Source of the DNA: Collinsella aerofaciens
Lineage (GTDB): Bacteria > Actinomycetota > Coriobacteriia > Coriobacteriales > Coriobacteriaceae
Assembly (NCBI RefSeq): GCF_015546965.1
Contig: NZ_JADMUF010000001.1
Coordinates: 62,001 to 126,000, forward strand
Direction of reading: 5' to 3'
Length of the DNA: 64,000 nt
The position numbers and the translations under genes are program-made. Below are positions 28,469 to 36,852 of the stretch, in pieces (the first letter of the stretch is position 1; each line of letters starts with the position of its first letter). The notes under the pieces were generated by a model, which did not search any database, was not told where the DNA came from, and saw only the letters and a program-made list of their open reading frames with translations.

Positions 28469-28948
28469 CTACACGCCGGCGGCGATGCCGGTGCGGTCGT
28501 GGATGGCGCCATGCGGGCAGACGACGGCGCACATGCCGCACGACAAGCAATCCGCGCCATCGATATGGGCGCAGTTGTCCTCGATGCGGATAGCGCCGGC
28601 GGGGCACCTTTTGGCGCACATGCCGCAACCGATGCAGCTCGTGTCGCAGATCTTGCGGGCAATGGCGCCCTTATCGGTGTTGTTACAGCGCACCAGAATG
28701 TTCTGATAGCCGGGAACAAAGGCAATCACGCGCTGTGGGCACGCCATACCGCACAGGCCACAGCCCGTGCACTTGGAGCGGTCCACGCGGGCGACGCCGT
28801 CGACCAGCGCAATGGCACCATGAGGGCAGGTCGTGACGCAGGCGCCACAGCCAATGCAGCCTTCGCTGCAGCGGGCGTCGCCGCCTGCGGAGGCGCAACC
28901 GCTTCCGCAGGCAACGTAGGCCACGTTATGTTGAATGGATTTGGCCAT
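28469..28948 (-). CDS. polyferredoxin with four [4Fe-4S] motifs, like the soluble half of RnfB
   Basis: Electron carrier, 159 residues, no membrane segment. Four complete CxxCxxCxxxCP motifs use Cys 31/34/37/41, 60/63/66/70, 105/108/111/115 and 134/137/140/144. The linker between motifs two and three, LVRCNNTDKGAIARKIC, matches the pattern seen in the ferredoxin part of RnfB, which sits in the Rnf ferredoxin:NAD oxidoreductase. The RnfB membrane anchor and the other rnf genes are absent. It lies between ygfK (11-base gap) and the hydroxylase (12-base gap), so it probably shuttles electrons between them. Confidence 0.85.
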   Translation of the reverse strand: MAKSIQHNVAYVACGSGCASAGGDARCSEGCIGCGACVTTCPHGAIALVDGVARVDRSKCTGCGLCGMACPQRVIAFVPGYQNILVRCNNTDKGAIARKICDTSCIGCGMCAKRCPAGAIRIEDNCAHIDGADCLSCGMCAVVCPHGAIHDRTGIAAGV

Positions 28949-28959
28949 AAGAGACTCGC

Positions 28960-31959
28960 CTATTTCTTAAGAAGGTACGAATAGTTGTCGCGCACAGCCC
29001 TGATGGTCAGGCGGACGGCCTCAGGCAGACCGGTGTTGACGGCATCGACCGAGATGGTGCGGACCGTGCCGGCGACGCGGACCTTAAAGTGGTCCTCGTC
29101 CACGGCCAGGAAGCCCTCGTTCTCGGAGTTCTCCATGTCCTGCTCGCTCCAGAACAGGGTGAGCTTGTCCTTGTAGGGACGACCCTCCTGGTAGGGGCAG
29201 AACACGGCGCAGTTGCCGCACTCGTTGCACATGCCATCGACGTGGACGACCTGATGCTTAGCCAGACCCGGCACCTTAATTGCCACGTTGGCGCGGTTGG
29301 GACACACGTCGCAGCAGACCTCGCACACCGAGCCGCAGCCCAGGCAGCGAGTCTTGGTGCAGTTGCGCTTGTCGCGGCACAGCGACCCCTTGCGCTCGTA
29401 GCAGGTGTCCTCGCGACCGGCCTGAGCATTCTGGTCGGCGTACTTGTTAAAGTCAACGCCGGCGATGGCACGGGCAACCTCGGCGGCGTCGGCGATAGCC
29501 TCGACCACGGTGGCCGGACCGCGGCGGCAGTCGCCCGCAGCCCAGACGCCCTCGACGCCGGTGGAGGTGGCGGCAAGGCGGCCGCGACGGTCGTGCTCGA
29601 CGCCCGCAGCATCGTACAGGCTGGCATCAATGCCCTCGCCCACGGCGCAGATCACCGTGGTGGCGGGAAGCTCGACGGTCTCGCCCGTGGCGACGGGGCT
29701 GCGACGGCCGCTTGCATCCGGCTCGCCAAGCTCCATAACGTCGCAGGTCAGCACGGCGCCGTTGAGTGCCTTGGGCGCCAGCAGCTCGCAGAACTCAACG
29801 CCGTCGGCAAGAGCAAGATCAAGCTCTTCCTCGTCGGCGGGCATCTGCTTCTTGGTGCGGCGATACACCAGGCGCACGTTCTTCACACCAGCCAGGCGCT
29901 TGGCCACGCGGGCAGCATCCATGGCGGTGTTGCCGGCGCCGATGACCACGACGTCCTCGCCCAGCTCGAGCTTCTCGCCCTTCTTGGCGGTCTCGAGGAA
30001 CTCCAGCACATCGAGCTCGGCACCCTCGCCCAGGCCCGCAGAGCCGGGCATCCAGGCACCAGTGGCCACGACCACGTCGGTAAAGCCCTGAGCCTTGAGC
30101 TCGTCGATGGACTCCACGCGGGCGTTAAGCTGCACCTTGGCACCAAAGGCCAGGCAGAGCTCGGCATCGTGAGAGATATCGTCGCTCGCAATGCGAAACT
30201 CGGGAATCACGTGACGGACCACGCCGCCGAGCGAATCGCGGGCCTCGAAGATGGTGACGGGCACGCCGGCACGCGTCAGGAAGAACGCCGTCGCCAGGCC
30301 GGCCGGACCGCCGCCGATAACGGCAACGTTGCGCTCGCCGTCGTTGGCAATAGCCTGGGCGCGCAGCTTGGGCAGCACGGCTGCCATGGCCTCGTGGGCG
30401 GCCTTGAGCTTGCTGGCGCGAATCTGGGCGCCCTCGGGCTCGTAGAAGGCGCGCTCGCAGGCACGACCACAGGGATGCGGGCAGATGGTGCCGGTAATGA
30501 ACGGCAGGGCGTTGCGCTCGATGATGATGTTGAGCGCGTCCTCGTAGCGGCCCTCGTCCACAGCCGCCAGGTAGGCGGGAATATCCTGCTGAATGGGGCA
30601 GCTCGTGCGGCACGGCGTGGTAAAGCAGTCGGAAAGCGGGCTCTTGCCGGCGACCTTGCGGTCGGGTAGCGGGCGCAGCGGCTTCTTGTAGAGCGGATTG
30701 GTGAGCGAATCGGTCTGGATCGCGGTCACCGCCTCGAGCGAAATGCCCGCGAACGGCTTGCCATCCAGGTCGGTAAACTCGCCGGCCATCTGGCTAAAGC
30801 GCTCGTAGCCACCGGGCTTGAGCACGTCGGTCGCCAGGGTGACGGGCCAAATGCCGGCGTCATACAGGGCGCGGATGTTGTAGACCGTAGCGCCGCCGGA
30901 GTAGCTGATGCGCAACTTGCCATCGAACTGCTCGGTAATGCGGCGGGCAGCCTCAATGGTCAGCGAGAACAGCGAACGGCCGGACATGTACATCTCGGTG
31001 GAGGGCAGCTCGTTCCTCGTCACGTCGACGGGGAACGTGTTGGTGAGCTTGACACCAAACTCAAGACCGCGCTCGGCGCACAGGGCAATCAGGCGCTCGA
31101 ACATGGGCACGGCGTCGACCCACTGCAGGTCCTCGCGGAAGTGCGTGTCATCGAAGACGATGTAGTCAAAGCCCAGCTCGTTGAGGCGCTGACGTGCAAA
31201 CTCATAGCCCAGCAGCGTGGGGTTGCACTTAATGTAGGTGTTGAGGCCCTTCTCGGTGATGAGGTAGGTCGCGATGCGCTCGATCTCGGCGGGCGGGCAG
31301 CCGTGCAGGGTTGACTCGGTGATGGAGTTGGAGACGCGTGCCGGGATGGACTCGACAAACGCAGCGTCGACATGCTCAAACTTGTCCAGGTTGGCGAACG
31401 CCCAGGCACGGCACTCGTTCCAGACGTCAGAGCCGCTGGCGTCCTTCATGCCCTCGATGTAGGCGTCGACCTTGGGGCTCTTGATGCCCTCCAGGTCATA
31501 ACCCACGGACATGTTGAAGACAAAGCCGTCCGGGCTGCCCAGGCCGTACTCGCGAGCGATCAGGTGGCAGGCGAACCATGCCTTCACATACTCGGCAAAG
31601 GCCTGCGGAACCTCGAGCTCGGTCGACCACTCGCAGTTGTAGCACTCGTCCTGCGCCACGATGCAGGGCTTGTTCACACACTTGGAGAGCTCCTCGCCGT
31701 CCATAACCTGAACGGTCTTGAGCTCAAAGAAGCGAGAACCGGCCACGTAGGATGCCACGATGTTCTGGGCCAGCTGCGTGTTGGGGCCGGCGGCCGGGCC
31801 AAACGGAGTCTCGATGCGCTCGTCAAAAATGGGGAGCGCGCCCTCCTGGTTGGTCGTGACCATCTTACGCACGCCAAAGATGGCGTCCTGGGTCTTGTGC
31901 TCCTCGATGATCCAGTTCATCAGCTGCGAAAACGGGATCGGCCTCATGATGTCGCTCAT
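28960..31959 (-). CDS. ygfK: YgfK-type flavo-iron-sulfur oxidoreductase
   Basis: Large redox protein often labelled putative selenate reductase subunit; in purine-degrading bacteria it is needed for uric-acid use. The protein has 999 residues from the ATG at 31959, with GGAG 8 bases upstream. Residues 1-430 look like the TIM-barrel part of dihydropyrimidine-dehydrogenase-type enzymes. Residues ~440-505 hold a GltD-like Fe-S segment (C445, C450, C454, C493, C497, C501). FAD (GGGPAG, 549-554) and NAD(P) (VIGAGN, 672-677) sites follow. A cysteine-rich tail at 853-921 ends in CNECGNCAVFCP. A role as reductase of a purine-ring intermediate fed by the polyferredoxin is inferred. Confidence 0.9.
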   Translation of the reverse strand: MSDIMRPIPFSQLMNWIIEEHKTQDAIFGVRKMVTTNQEGALPIFDERIETPFGPAAGPNTQLAQNIVASYVAGSRFFELKTVQVMDGEELSKCVNKPCIVAQDECYNCEWSTELEVPQAFAEYVKAWFACHLIAREYGLGSPDGFVFNMSVGYDLEGIKSPKVDAYIEGMKDASGSDVWNECRAWAFANLDKFEHVDAAFVESIPARVSNSITESTLHGCPPAEIERIATYLITEKGLNTYIKCNPTLLGYEFARQRLNELGFDYIVFDDTHFREDLQWVDAVPMFERLIALCAERGLEFGVKLTNTFPVDVTRNELPSTEMYMSGRSLFSLTIEAARRITEQFDGKLRISYSGGATVYNIRALYDAGIWPVTLATDVLKPGGYERFSQMAGEFTDLDGKPFAGISLEAVTAIQTDSLTNPLYKKPLRPLPDRKVAGKSPLSDCFTTPCRTSCPIQQDIPAYLAAVDEGRYEDALNIIIERNALPFITGTICPHPCGRACERAFYEPEGAQIRASKLKAAHEAMAAVLPKLRAQAIANDGERNVAVIGGGPAGLATAFFLTRAGVPVTIFEARDSLGGVVRHVIPEFRIASDDISHDAELCLAFGAKVQLNARVESIDELKAQGFTDVVVATGAWMPGSAGLGEGAELDVLEFLETAKKGEKLELGEDVVVIGAGNTAMDAARVAKRLAGVKNVRLVYRRTKKQMPADEEELDLALADGVEFCELLAPKALNGAVLTCDVMELGEPDASGRRSPVATGETVELPATTVICAVGEGIDASLYDAAGVEHDRRGRLAATSTGVEGVWAAGDCRRGPATVVEAIADAAEVARAIAGVDFNKYADQNAQAGREDTCYERKGSLCRDKRNCTKTRCLGCGSVCEVCCDVCPNRANVAIKVPGLAKHQVVHVDGMCNECGNCAVFCPYQEGRPYKDKLTLFWSEQDMENSENEGFLAVDEDHFKVRVAGTVRTISVDAVNTGLPEAVRLTIRAVRDNYSYLLKK

Positions 31960-32057
31960 AATGAGCTCCTCTCTGTAACGCCCGGCGAGACCGCGCGGCG
32001 GGCGCAAATACGGTGTAGCGCTAGCACAGCGCCGGCGACCCCGCGGAGGCCGCCTAT

Positions 32058-32093
32058 ACGCGCGTCGGATGCGGCGAAACATCCGACGCGCGT
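32058..32093 (-). promoter_or_regulatory. intercistronic hairpin after ssnA
   Basis: A 14-bp perfect stem, ACGCGCGTCGGATG with CATCCGACGCGCGT, encloses an 8-base loop. It begins 15 bases past the ssnA stop. There is no T-run, so it may stabilise the upstream message or partly terminate it. Confidence 0.55.
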
Positions 32094-32107
32094 GAATCTA
32101 CTTGTAA

Positions 32108-33463
32108 TTAGTAGGCGCGATCGTTGAGCGTGCTCCAGAGCTTCTTGGACTCAGCCATGGTCCACGCGTTGATCTTGTCCTCATCAATCCCAACGAACTC
32201 GCGATCCTTGTACAGGACGCGGCCGTTGATGATGGTGGTGCGGCAGTTTTTGCCCATCATGCCAAAGAGCATGTGGCCGTCGATATTCTCCTCGCTCAGC
32301 GGCGTAAAGGGCTTGTAGTCCATGACGATGACGTCGGCGGCAGCGCCGGCCTCGAGCACACCGAGCTTGCGATCGAAGTACTTGCTCGCCATCTTGGCGT
32401 TGTTCTCGAACAGCATGGTCATAGCCTCGCACCAGCCCACGTTGGGCATGGCGGCGTTGTGGCGCTGAATGATCAGGAAGACCTTAAGGCTCTCGAGCAT
32501 ATCGTGGGTGTAGGCGTCGGTACCCATGCACACAGGAATGCCGCGGCGGAAGAATTCGAGCACGGGGGCGCAGCCCACGGCGTTGCCCATATTGGATTCG
32601 GGGTTGTTGACGAGCCAGGTGCCGGACTCCTTGACGATATCCATCTCGGCAGGCGTCACGTGGATGCAGTGGCCCAGCATGGTGTCGGGACCCAGCAGGT
32701 TGTGCTGCAGCAGGCGCTCGACGGGGCTGATGCCGCCGCGGTTGAGGCGGGAATCCCACACGTCGTTCATGCCCTCGCACACGTGGATGTGGAAGCCGGT
32801 CAGACCATTGTTGGCCTCGGCCATCTTGTCCATGGTCTCGTCCGACAGCGTAAAGGTGGCATGTCCGCCAAACATGGCGGCGATCATGTGGTTGTCGTTA
32901 TCGCGACGCTCTTTAGCGGCCCACTGGGCAAACTCGGCGTTCTCGGCAATGGCCTGGTCGCATTTTTCCTGGCCGCGGCGATCGGAGACCTCGTAGCACA
33001 GGCACGAACGCATGCCCAGCTCCTGAGCTGCGTCCTTAATGGTGAAGAGGCTTCCCGGGATCTCGCAGAAGCTCGCATGGTGATCGAAGATCGTGGTAAC
33101 GCCATCGCGGATGGAATCCAGAATCGTGGCATAGGCGCTTGCCTTGGTGCCGTCGAGCGTCAGGTTGTCGTCAATCTTCCACCACTGCTGCTCAAGATTC
33201 TCCAGGAAGTTGGTGGGGTTGCAGCCCTTAATGGCAAGGCCGCGGGCCAGACCCGAGTAGATGTGGGTGTGGCAGTTGATAAGTCCGGGCATGATGAGGT
33301 TGCCCTGGGCGTCGACGTACTCGGCATCCGGGTACTTGGCCTTGAGCTCGCACTCGGGGCCCACTTCGACGATCGTATCTCCGTCAATGGCGACCGCACC
33401 GTTTGGAATGAACGGGGTCTGAGCGTTGCGGGTAAAGACGGAACCGTTAGCGACCAGAAGCAT
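32108..33463 (-). CDS. ssnA: SsnA-type amidohydrolase/aminohydrolase
   Basis: Metal-dependent hydrolase of the amidohydrolase superfamily, in the guanine/chlorohydrolase-like group. It is part of the gene set for anaerobic purine breakdown. The protein has 451 residues from the ATG at 33463, with AGGGAG 6 bases upstream. Metal ligands are H65 and H67 in NCHTHIYSG, a histidine in GFHIHVCE, one in LGHCIHV, and the aspartate in CMGTDAYTHD. Deamination of a purine or an opened-ring product is inferred from the family and the neighbours. It lies between the permease and ygfK. Confidence 0.88.
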   Translation of the reverse strand: MLLVANGSVFTRNAQTPFIPNGAVAIDGDTIVEVGPECELKAKYPDAEYVDAQGNLIMPGLINCHTHIYSGLARGLAIKGCNPTNFLENLEQQWWKIDDNLTLDGTKASAYATILDSIRDGVTTIFDHHASFCEIPGSLFTIKDAAQELGMRSCLCYEVSDRRGQEKCDQAIAENAEFAQWAAKERRDNDNHMIAAMFGGHATFTLSDETMDKMAEANNGLTGFHIHVCEGMNDVWDSRLNRGGISPVERLLQHNLLGPDTMLGHCIHVTPAEMDIVKESGTWLVNNPESNMGNAVGCAPVLEFFRRGIPVCMGTDAYTHDMLESLKVFLIIQRHNAAMPNVGWCEAMTMLFENNAKMASKYFDRKLGVLEAGAAADVIVMDYKPFTPLSEENIDGHMLFGMMGKNCRTTIINGRVLYKDREFVGIDEDKINAWTMAESKKLWSTLNDRAY

Positions 33464-33610
33464 GGATGCTCCCTTCAACATCAGAGGCGGGGTTTGACAC
33501 CTCTGACATGGCGGAGTGCGAAGCGCCGGCCTACACCGGAAACGGGCCCTCTCCCGTCAACGCTTCACCAAAGGGACAAACCCTTTGAAGTGCGGCTTGG
33601 CGCCGCATGG

Positions 33611-33642
33611 CGTCGGCGGACGAGGCGATGCGTCCGCCGACG
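33611..33642 (-). promoter_or_regulatory. intercistronic hairpin after the purine permease gene
   Basis: A 12-bp perfect stem, CGTCGGCGGACG with CGTCCGCCGACG, encloses an 8-base loop, 17 bases past the permease stop. The design is the same as the hairpin after ssnA, which suggests graded expression within one operon. Confidence 0.55.
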
Positions 33643-33658
33643 AATAGCACCGAATTGG

Positions 33659-35053
33659 TTACTTCTTGCTCTCGGGCAAGACCAGATCCACGGCAGCGTC
33701 CTTGGCAGCATCGATGTGCTGAGCCACGACCGGCGTCTGCGGAAGGATCAGGTTAAGGACAATGGCCATGATGGCGGTGGGGGTTACGGCATTGGAGCCG
33801 ATGACGGTGGACACCCAGGCGGGCATACCCTCGCCGGCAAGGCAACCGCTGGCCATCCAGATACCCAGGCCAAAGACGACGGAGGTGCCGACGATAGTGG
33901 TAGTGCGCTGCGTGAGGCCCTCGCGGGTGAACATGCGCACGCCGTTCATGGTGATGGTGCCAAAGACGCCGACGGTCGCGCCGCCGATGACGGGCTGCGG
34001 GATAGCGGAAAGAACGGCAGAGAGCTGCGGGAACAGGCCGGCGATGGCAAAGACGGCCGCGATGATCACAAAGACCCACTTGTTGACGACCTTGTTGGAG
34101 CAGATGATGCCCACGTTCTGGCCAAGGGCGCTGGTGGGAAGACCGCCCAGCAGGCCGCCGACCATAGAAGTGAGGCCCTGGGACACGATAGCGCCGGAGA
34201 GCTCACGCTCGGTGGGCATACGGTCGATGGAGCCCAGGCAGGCGGCGGAGACGTCACCGATAACCTGGATGGCAACCATGGGGAACACGACGGCGAGGGT
34301 AATGCAGACCTCGGGATCAAATTCGAGCGCGTAGGGCATGAGCTTGGGAAGGGCGAAGACCTGAGCGGTGGCGACGCTGGAGAAGTCGATCATGCCAAAG
34401 GGGATGGAGACGATCATGCCAACGATCATGCCAAAGAACACGGATCCCAGCTTGAGCGTGCCCTTGCCAAAGTTGGCGAGCGCAAAGACCACGGCGAAGG
34501 TGATGAGAGCGACGCACCACGCCTGCGGGGTGCCCCACAGAGGCGTGCCCATGCCACCGGCCATGTACTTAACGGCCGTGGGATAAAGAGAGACGCCAAT
34601 GGAGAAGATGACCGTACCGGTCACGACGGGCGGGAACAGCCACTTGATCTTGCTGTAAGCCAGACCAAAGAGGACCGCGACGGCGCCGCCGACGATCTCG
34701 CCGCCCAGCAGCGCACCAAAGCTAAAGCCCGAGGCACCCATGGCCTGCAGGGCCGGCAGGAACGCGAACGAAACGCCCATGACGATGGGCAGACCGCCGC
34801 CGATGCGACGGAAGGGAGCGAAGGCCTGAAGGGCCGTATCGATTGCCGAAAGAATGAGCGCGACCTGGATGATGTCGGTGCTCTGCTGGCTATTAAAGCC
34901 GTAGACGCCGGCCATGATGACCGCCGGGGTAATGATGCCGGCAAACGATGCCAGTACGTGCTGAAGGGCACACGGGATCATTTCCTTAACGGGAGGCATG
35001 CCTTCGCGAGTGAACAGGGCTTCAGTGCCGTTCGTAACCGTCTCCTGGGTCAT
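33659..35053 (-). CDS. NCS2-family (NAT) purine permease, likely xanthine/urate
   Basis: Proton- or sodium-coupled uptake of a purine, most likely urate or xanthine given the neighbours. The protein has 464 residues with about 14 hydrophobic spans. The TM1 motif LQHVLASFAG carries the conserved QH. The NAT signature reads QNVGIICSNK, in which the usual threonine at position nine is asparagine, a possible specificity marker. It is first in the permease-ssnA-ygfK-ferredoxin-hydroxylase run and divergent from the second YheO-type regulator. No purine riboswitch is evident upstream. Confidence 0.88.
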   Translation of the reverse strand: MTQETVTNGTEALFTREGMPPVKEMIPCALQHVLASFAGIITPAVIMAGVYGFNSQQSTDIIQVALILSAIDTALQAFAPFRRIGGGLPIVMGVSFAFLPALQAMGASGFSFGALLGGEIVGGAVAVLFGLAYSKIKWLFPPVVTGTVIFSIGVSLYPTAVKYMAGGMGTPLWGTPQAWCVALITFAVVFALANFGKGTLKLGSVFFGMIVGMIVSIPFGMIDFSSVATAQVFALPKLMPYALEFDPEVCITLAVVFPMVAIQVIGDVSAACLGSIDRMPTERELSGAIVSQGLTSMVGGLLGGLPTSALGQNVGIICSNKVVNKWVFVIIAAVFAIAGLFPQLSAVLSAIPQPVIGGATVGVFGTITMNGVRMFTREGLTQRTTTIVGTSVVFGLGIWMASGCLAGEGMPAWVSTVIGSNAVTPTAIMAIVLNLILPQTPVVAQHIDAAKDAAVDLVLPESKK

Positions 35054-35405
35054 TTGACCACCAATCCTCGAAGTAGTTGTTTTCGCATCTAACGCTCTAT
35101 TGTGACGCAGTGCGGGGTTGAGGTTGTGCCTTCATTGCATATCGTATTAAAGATGATTCTCATTCTCAATAATAATTTTTTGTTATCAGACTATTCTTCA
35201 GCTGAAATAACGCATTTCCGCAGGTCAGGAAAGTGTCTGGTCAAAATAACATCTAACTTTTCTTTTGGTCAACCGTTTACCGCTAAATTCCTACCGTTCG
35301 TCTGCATTACGTAATGTACCTGCGGATATACGAGATGATGGGCAGCGTGTTACCATGAGAAAAAATTGTTATGAACATTTCCGATTTCACTCAAAGGAGT
35401 TGCCC
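35054..35405. promoter_or_regulatory. AT-rich divergent control region, permease/regulator 2
   Basis: 352 bases without a credible gene, clearly more AT-rich than its surroundings. Visible elements are a 12-bp perfect palindrome CATTACGTAATG (35305-35316), two copies of TGGTCAA (near 35237 and 35264) and a T-run with TTGTTATCAG near 35176. The AACAAA-N3-TTTGTT operator seen before ygeX is not present in full. Confidence 0.45.
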
Positions 35406-36062
35406 GTGAACGAGACCGTACGCCGCTTTTTGCCGATGGTCGATTTTCTGGAGCAGATACTCGGCAAAAACAGTGAAATCGTGCTGCACGATTTCTCGGA
35501 TCCCGACCACGCCATCGTCGATATTCGCAACGGCATCGTGAGCGGCCGCCAGGTCGGCGGCCCCGCCACCGATCTGGCGCTCAAGATCATGCACGACCCC
35601 AAGTATCGCGACCTGCCGTTTATTACGGGCTACGAGGGGCGCGGTGCCGGCGGCAAGACGTTGGAGTCAGCGACGTACTTTATCCGCGAGAATGACGAGA
35701 TCGTCGGTATGCTCTGCGTCAACACCGACCTTTCGACCGTGCGTTCCATCAACGCCATGGCGCAGCAGCTCATGGCGTGCTTCGACGCAGCGCCGACGCG
35801 CACGGAGCCCGCCCCTATCGAGGTCGAAAGCCTTTCGGAGTCCACACAGGAGCTCATCGACCGCAGCATTGCCGAGTTGCTGAGCGCGCGCGGGCTGGAC
35901 GTAGCGTCACTTGGTCAGAGCGACCGCGTGGACGTCATTCGCCACCTCAACGGCAACGGTGTGTTCATGCTCAAGGGTGCCGTGGCCTGCGCCGCCACCG
36001 CGCTGGGCATCTCGGAGCCCAGCGTCTACCGCTACCTGCAAAAAGTTCGCAAGGAGGGCTAA
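35406..36062 (+). CDS. YheO/DauR-type PAS-HTH transcriptional regulator (2)
   Basis: Second putative purine-responsive regulator. The protein has 218 residues from the GTG at 35406. AAGGAG lies 6 bases upstream, which decides this start over in-frame upstream codons. The PAS part runs from SEIVLHDFSDPDHAIVDI to DEIVGMLCVNTDLS. The C-terminal helix-turn-helix is in GVFMLKGAVACAATALGISE, followed by PSVYRYLQKVR. It is transcribed away from the permease and most likely controls that operon. It shares architecture with the regulator at 16602-17255 but differs strongly in sequence. Confidence 0.85.
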   Translation: MNETVRRFLPMVDFLEQILGKNSEIVLHDFSDPDHAIVDIRNGIVSGRQVGGPATDLALKIMHDPKYRDLPFITGYEGRGAGGKTLESATYFIRENDEIVGMLCVNTDLSTVRSINAMAQQLMACFDAAPTRTEPAPIEVESLSESTQELIDRSIAELLSARGLDVASLGQSDRVDVIRHLNGNGVFMLKGAVACAATALGISEPSVYRYLQKVRKEG

Positions 36063-36110
36063 CGAGCAAAATGGAGCGCGGCTCCACAAGCGACCCGTCA
36101 CTTGACAAAA

Positions 36111-36145
36111 GACCCTGCAGCTCGCACGCGCTGCAGGGTCTTTTT
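36111..36145 (+). terminator. terminator after regulator 2
   Basis: A 10-bp perfect stem, GACCCTGCAG with CTGCAGGGTC, has a 10-base loop and is followed by TTTTT. AAAA on the other side suggests it could also stop ridA transcription from the right. Confidence 0.85.
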
Positions 36146-36174
36146 GCATGTCATGTTTAGTTGTTGCCAACGCC

Positions 36175-36552
36175 TTAGAGAGCGGCGACGACCTCAATCT
36201 CAACCAGACCGCCAGCCGGAAGGGCGGCAACCTGGAAAGCGCTGCGCGCGGGGAACGGAGCCTCGAACTTGGAGGCGTAGATCTCGTTCACGGCGGCGAA
36301 GTCGGCGATGTCGGCCAGGTAGACCGTGGTCTTGACGACATCGGCAAAGGTGGCGCCGGCAGCGGTCAGCAGGGCCTCGACGTTGGCGAGGGACTGCTTG
36401 GCCTGGGCCTCGACGCCCTCGGGCATCTTGCCGGTTGCAGGGTCGATGCCCAGCTGGCCGGACAGGAACACCATGTTGCCGGTCTGGATACCAGGGGAAT
36501 ACGGGCCGATGGCTGCGGGTGCGTTATCGGAAGACACGACGGTCTTGCTCAT
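36175..36552 (-). CDS. ridA: RidA-family imine deaminase
   Basis: Hydrolyses reactive 2-aminoacrylate and related enamine/imine products to keto acids. The protein has 125 residues from the ATG at 36552, with AAGGAG 6 bases upstream. Family marks are IGPYSPGIQTGNMVFLSGQ, GIDPATGKM, and the active-site arginine in FPARSAFQVAALP. The substrate link to YgeX, which makes 2-aminoacrylate, is a reason for it to sit near this cluster. It lies beyond the terminator of regulator 2 and is probably its own unit. Confidence 0.93.
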   Translation of the reverse strand: MSKTVVSSDNAPAAIGPYSPGIQTGNMVFLSGQLGIDPATGKMPEGVEAQAKQSLANVEALLTAAGATFADVVKTTVYLADIADFAAVNEIYASKFEAPFPARSAFQVAALPAGGLVEIEVVAAL

Positions 36553-36852
36553 GTTTATCTCCTTACGATCAGTTGAGAAAGCGTGAGCGCGGCGTTCACA
36601 CCGGGAGGCACAGTTCGGTCTGAACACCGCGCTTGATTGGGATGGTACTCAAGGTTTCTGTTTGATGCAAGAATATTATCAGCTTGCGAGAATATTTTAT
36701 CGCCCAACGGTCTCCCCGAACCGCTGAACGGTTCTCCACGGGGTCAGCCAGTCCAAGCTGCTGAAGACTTTATCCCGCTTGGAGCACGGGCATCGCCTGC
36801 CGCAACGGCGCCACTATACTTTTGAATATCTGAGCATTTTGAAAGGCAGGAT
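36553..36852. promoter_or_regulatory. divergent control region ridA / U32 gene
   Basis: This 300-base gap holds a direct repeat of TGC[A/G]AGAATATT (36666 and 36685), a hairpin with arms CCCCG/CGGGG around GAACCG/CGGTTC (about 36714-36742), and a -10-like TATACT at 36815-36820, 33 bases before the U32 start. No gene is apparent. Confidence 0.4.

Noticed and set aside
28960-31959. True selenate reductase
   Set aside because: The common label is historical. The domain layout and neighbours fit a flavo-iron-sulfur enzyme of purine use, with no molybdenum domain.
35054-35405. Purine riboswitch upstream of the permease
   Set aside because: The three-way junction pattern with conserved loops of guanine/xanthine riboswitches could not be found by eye.
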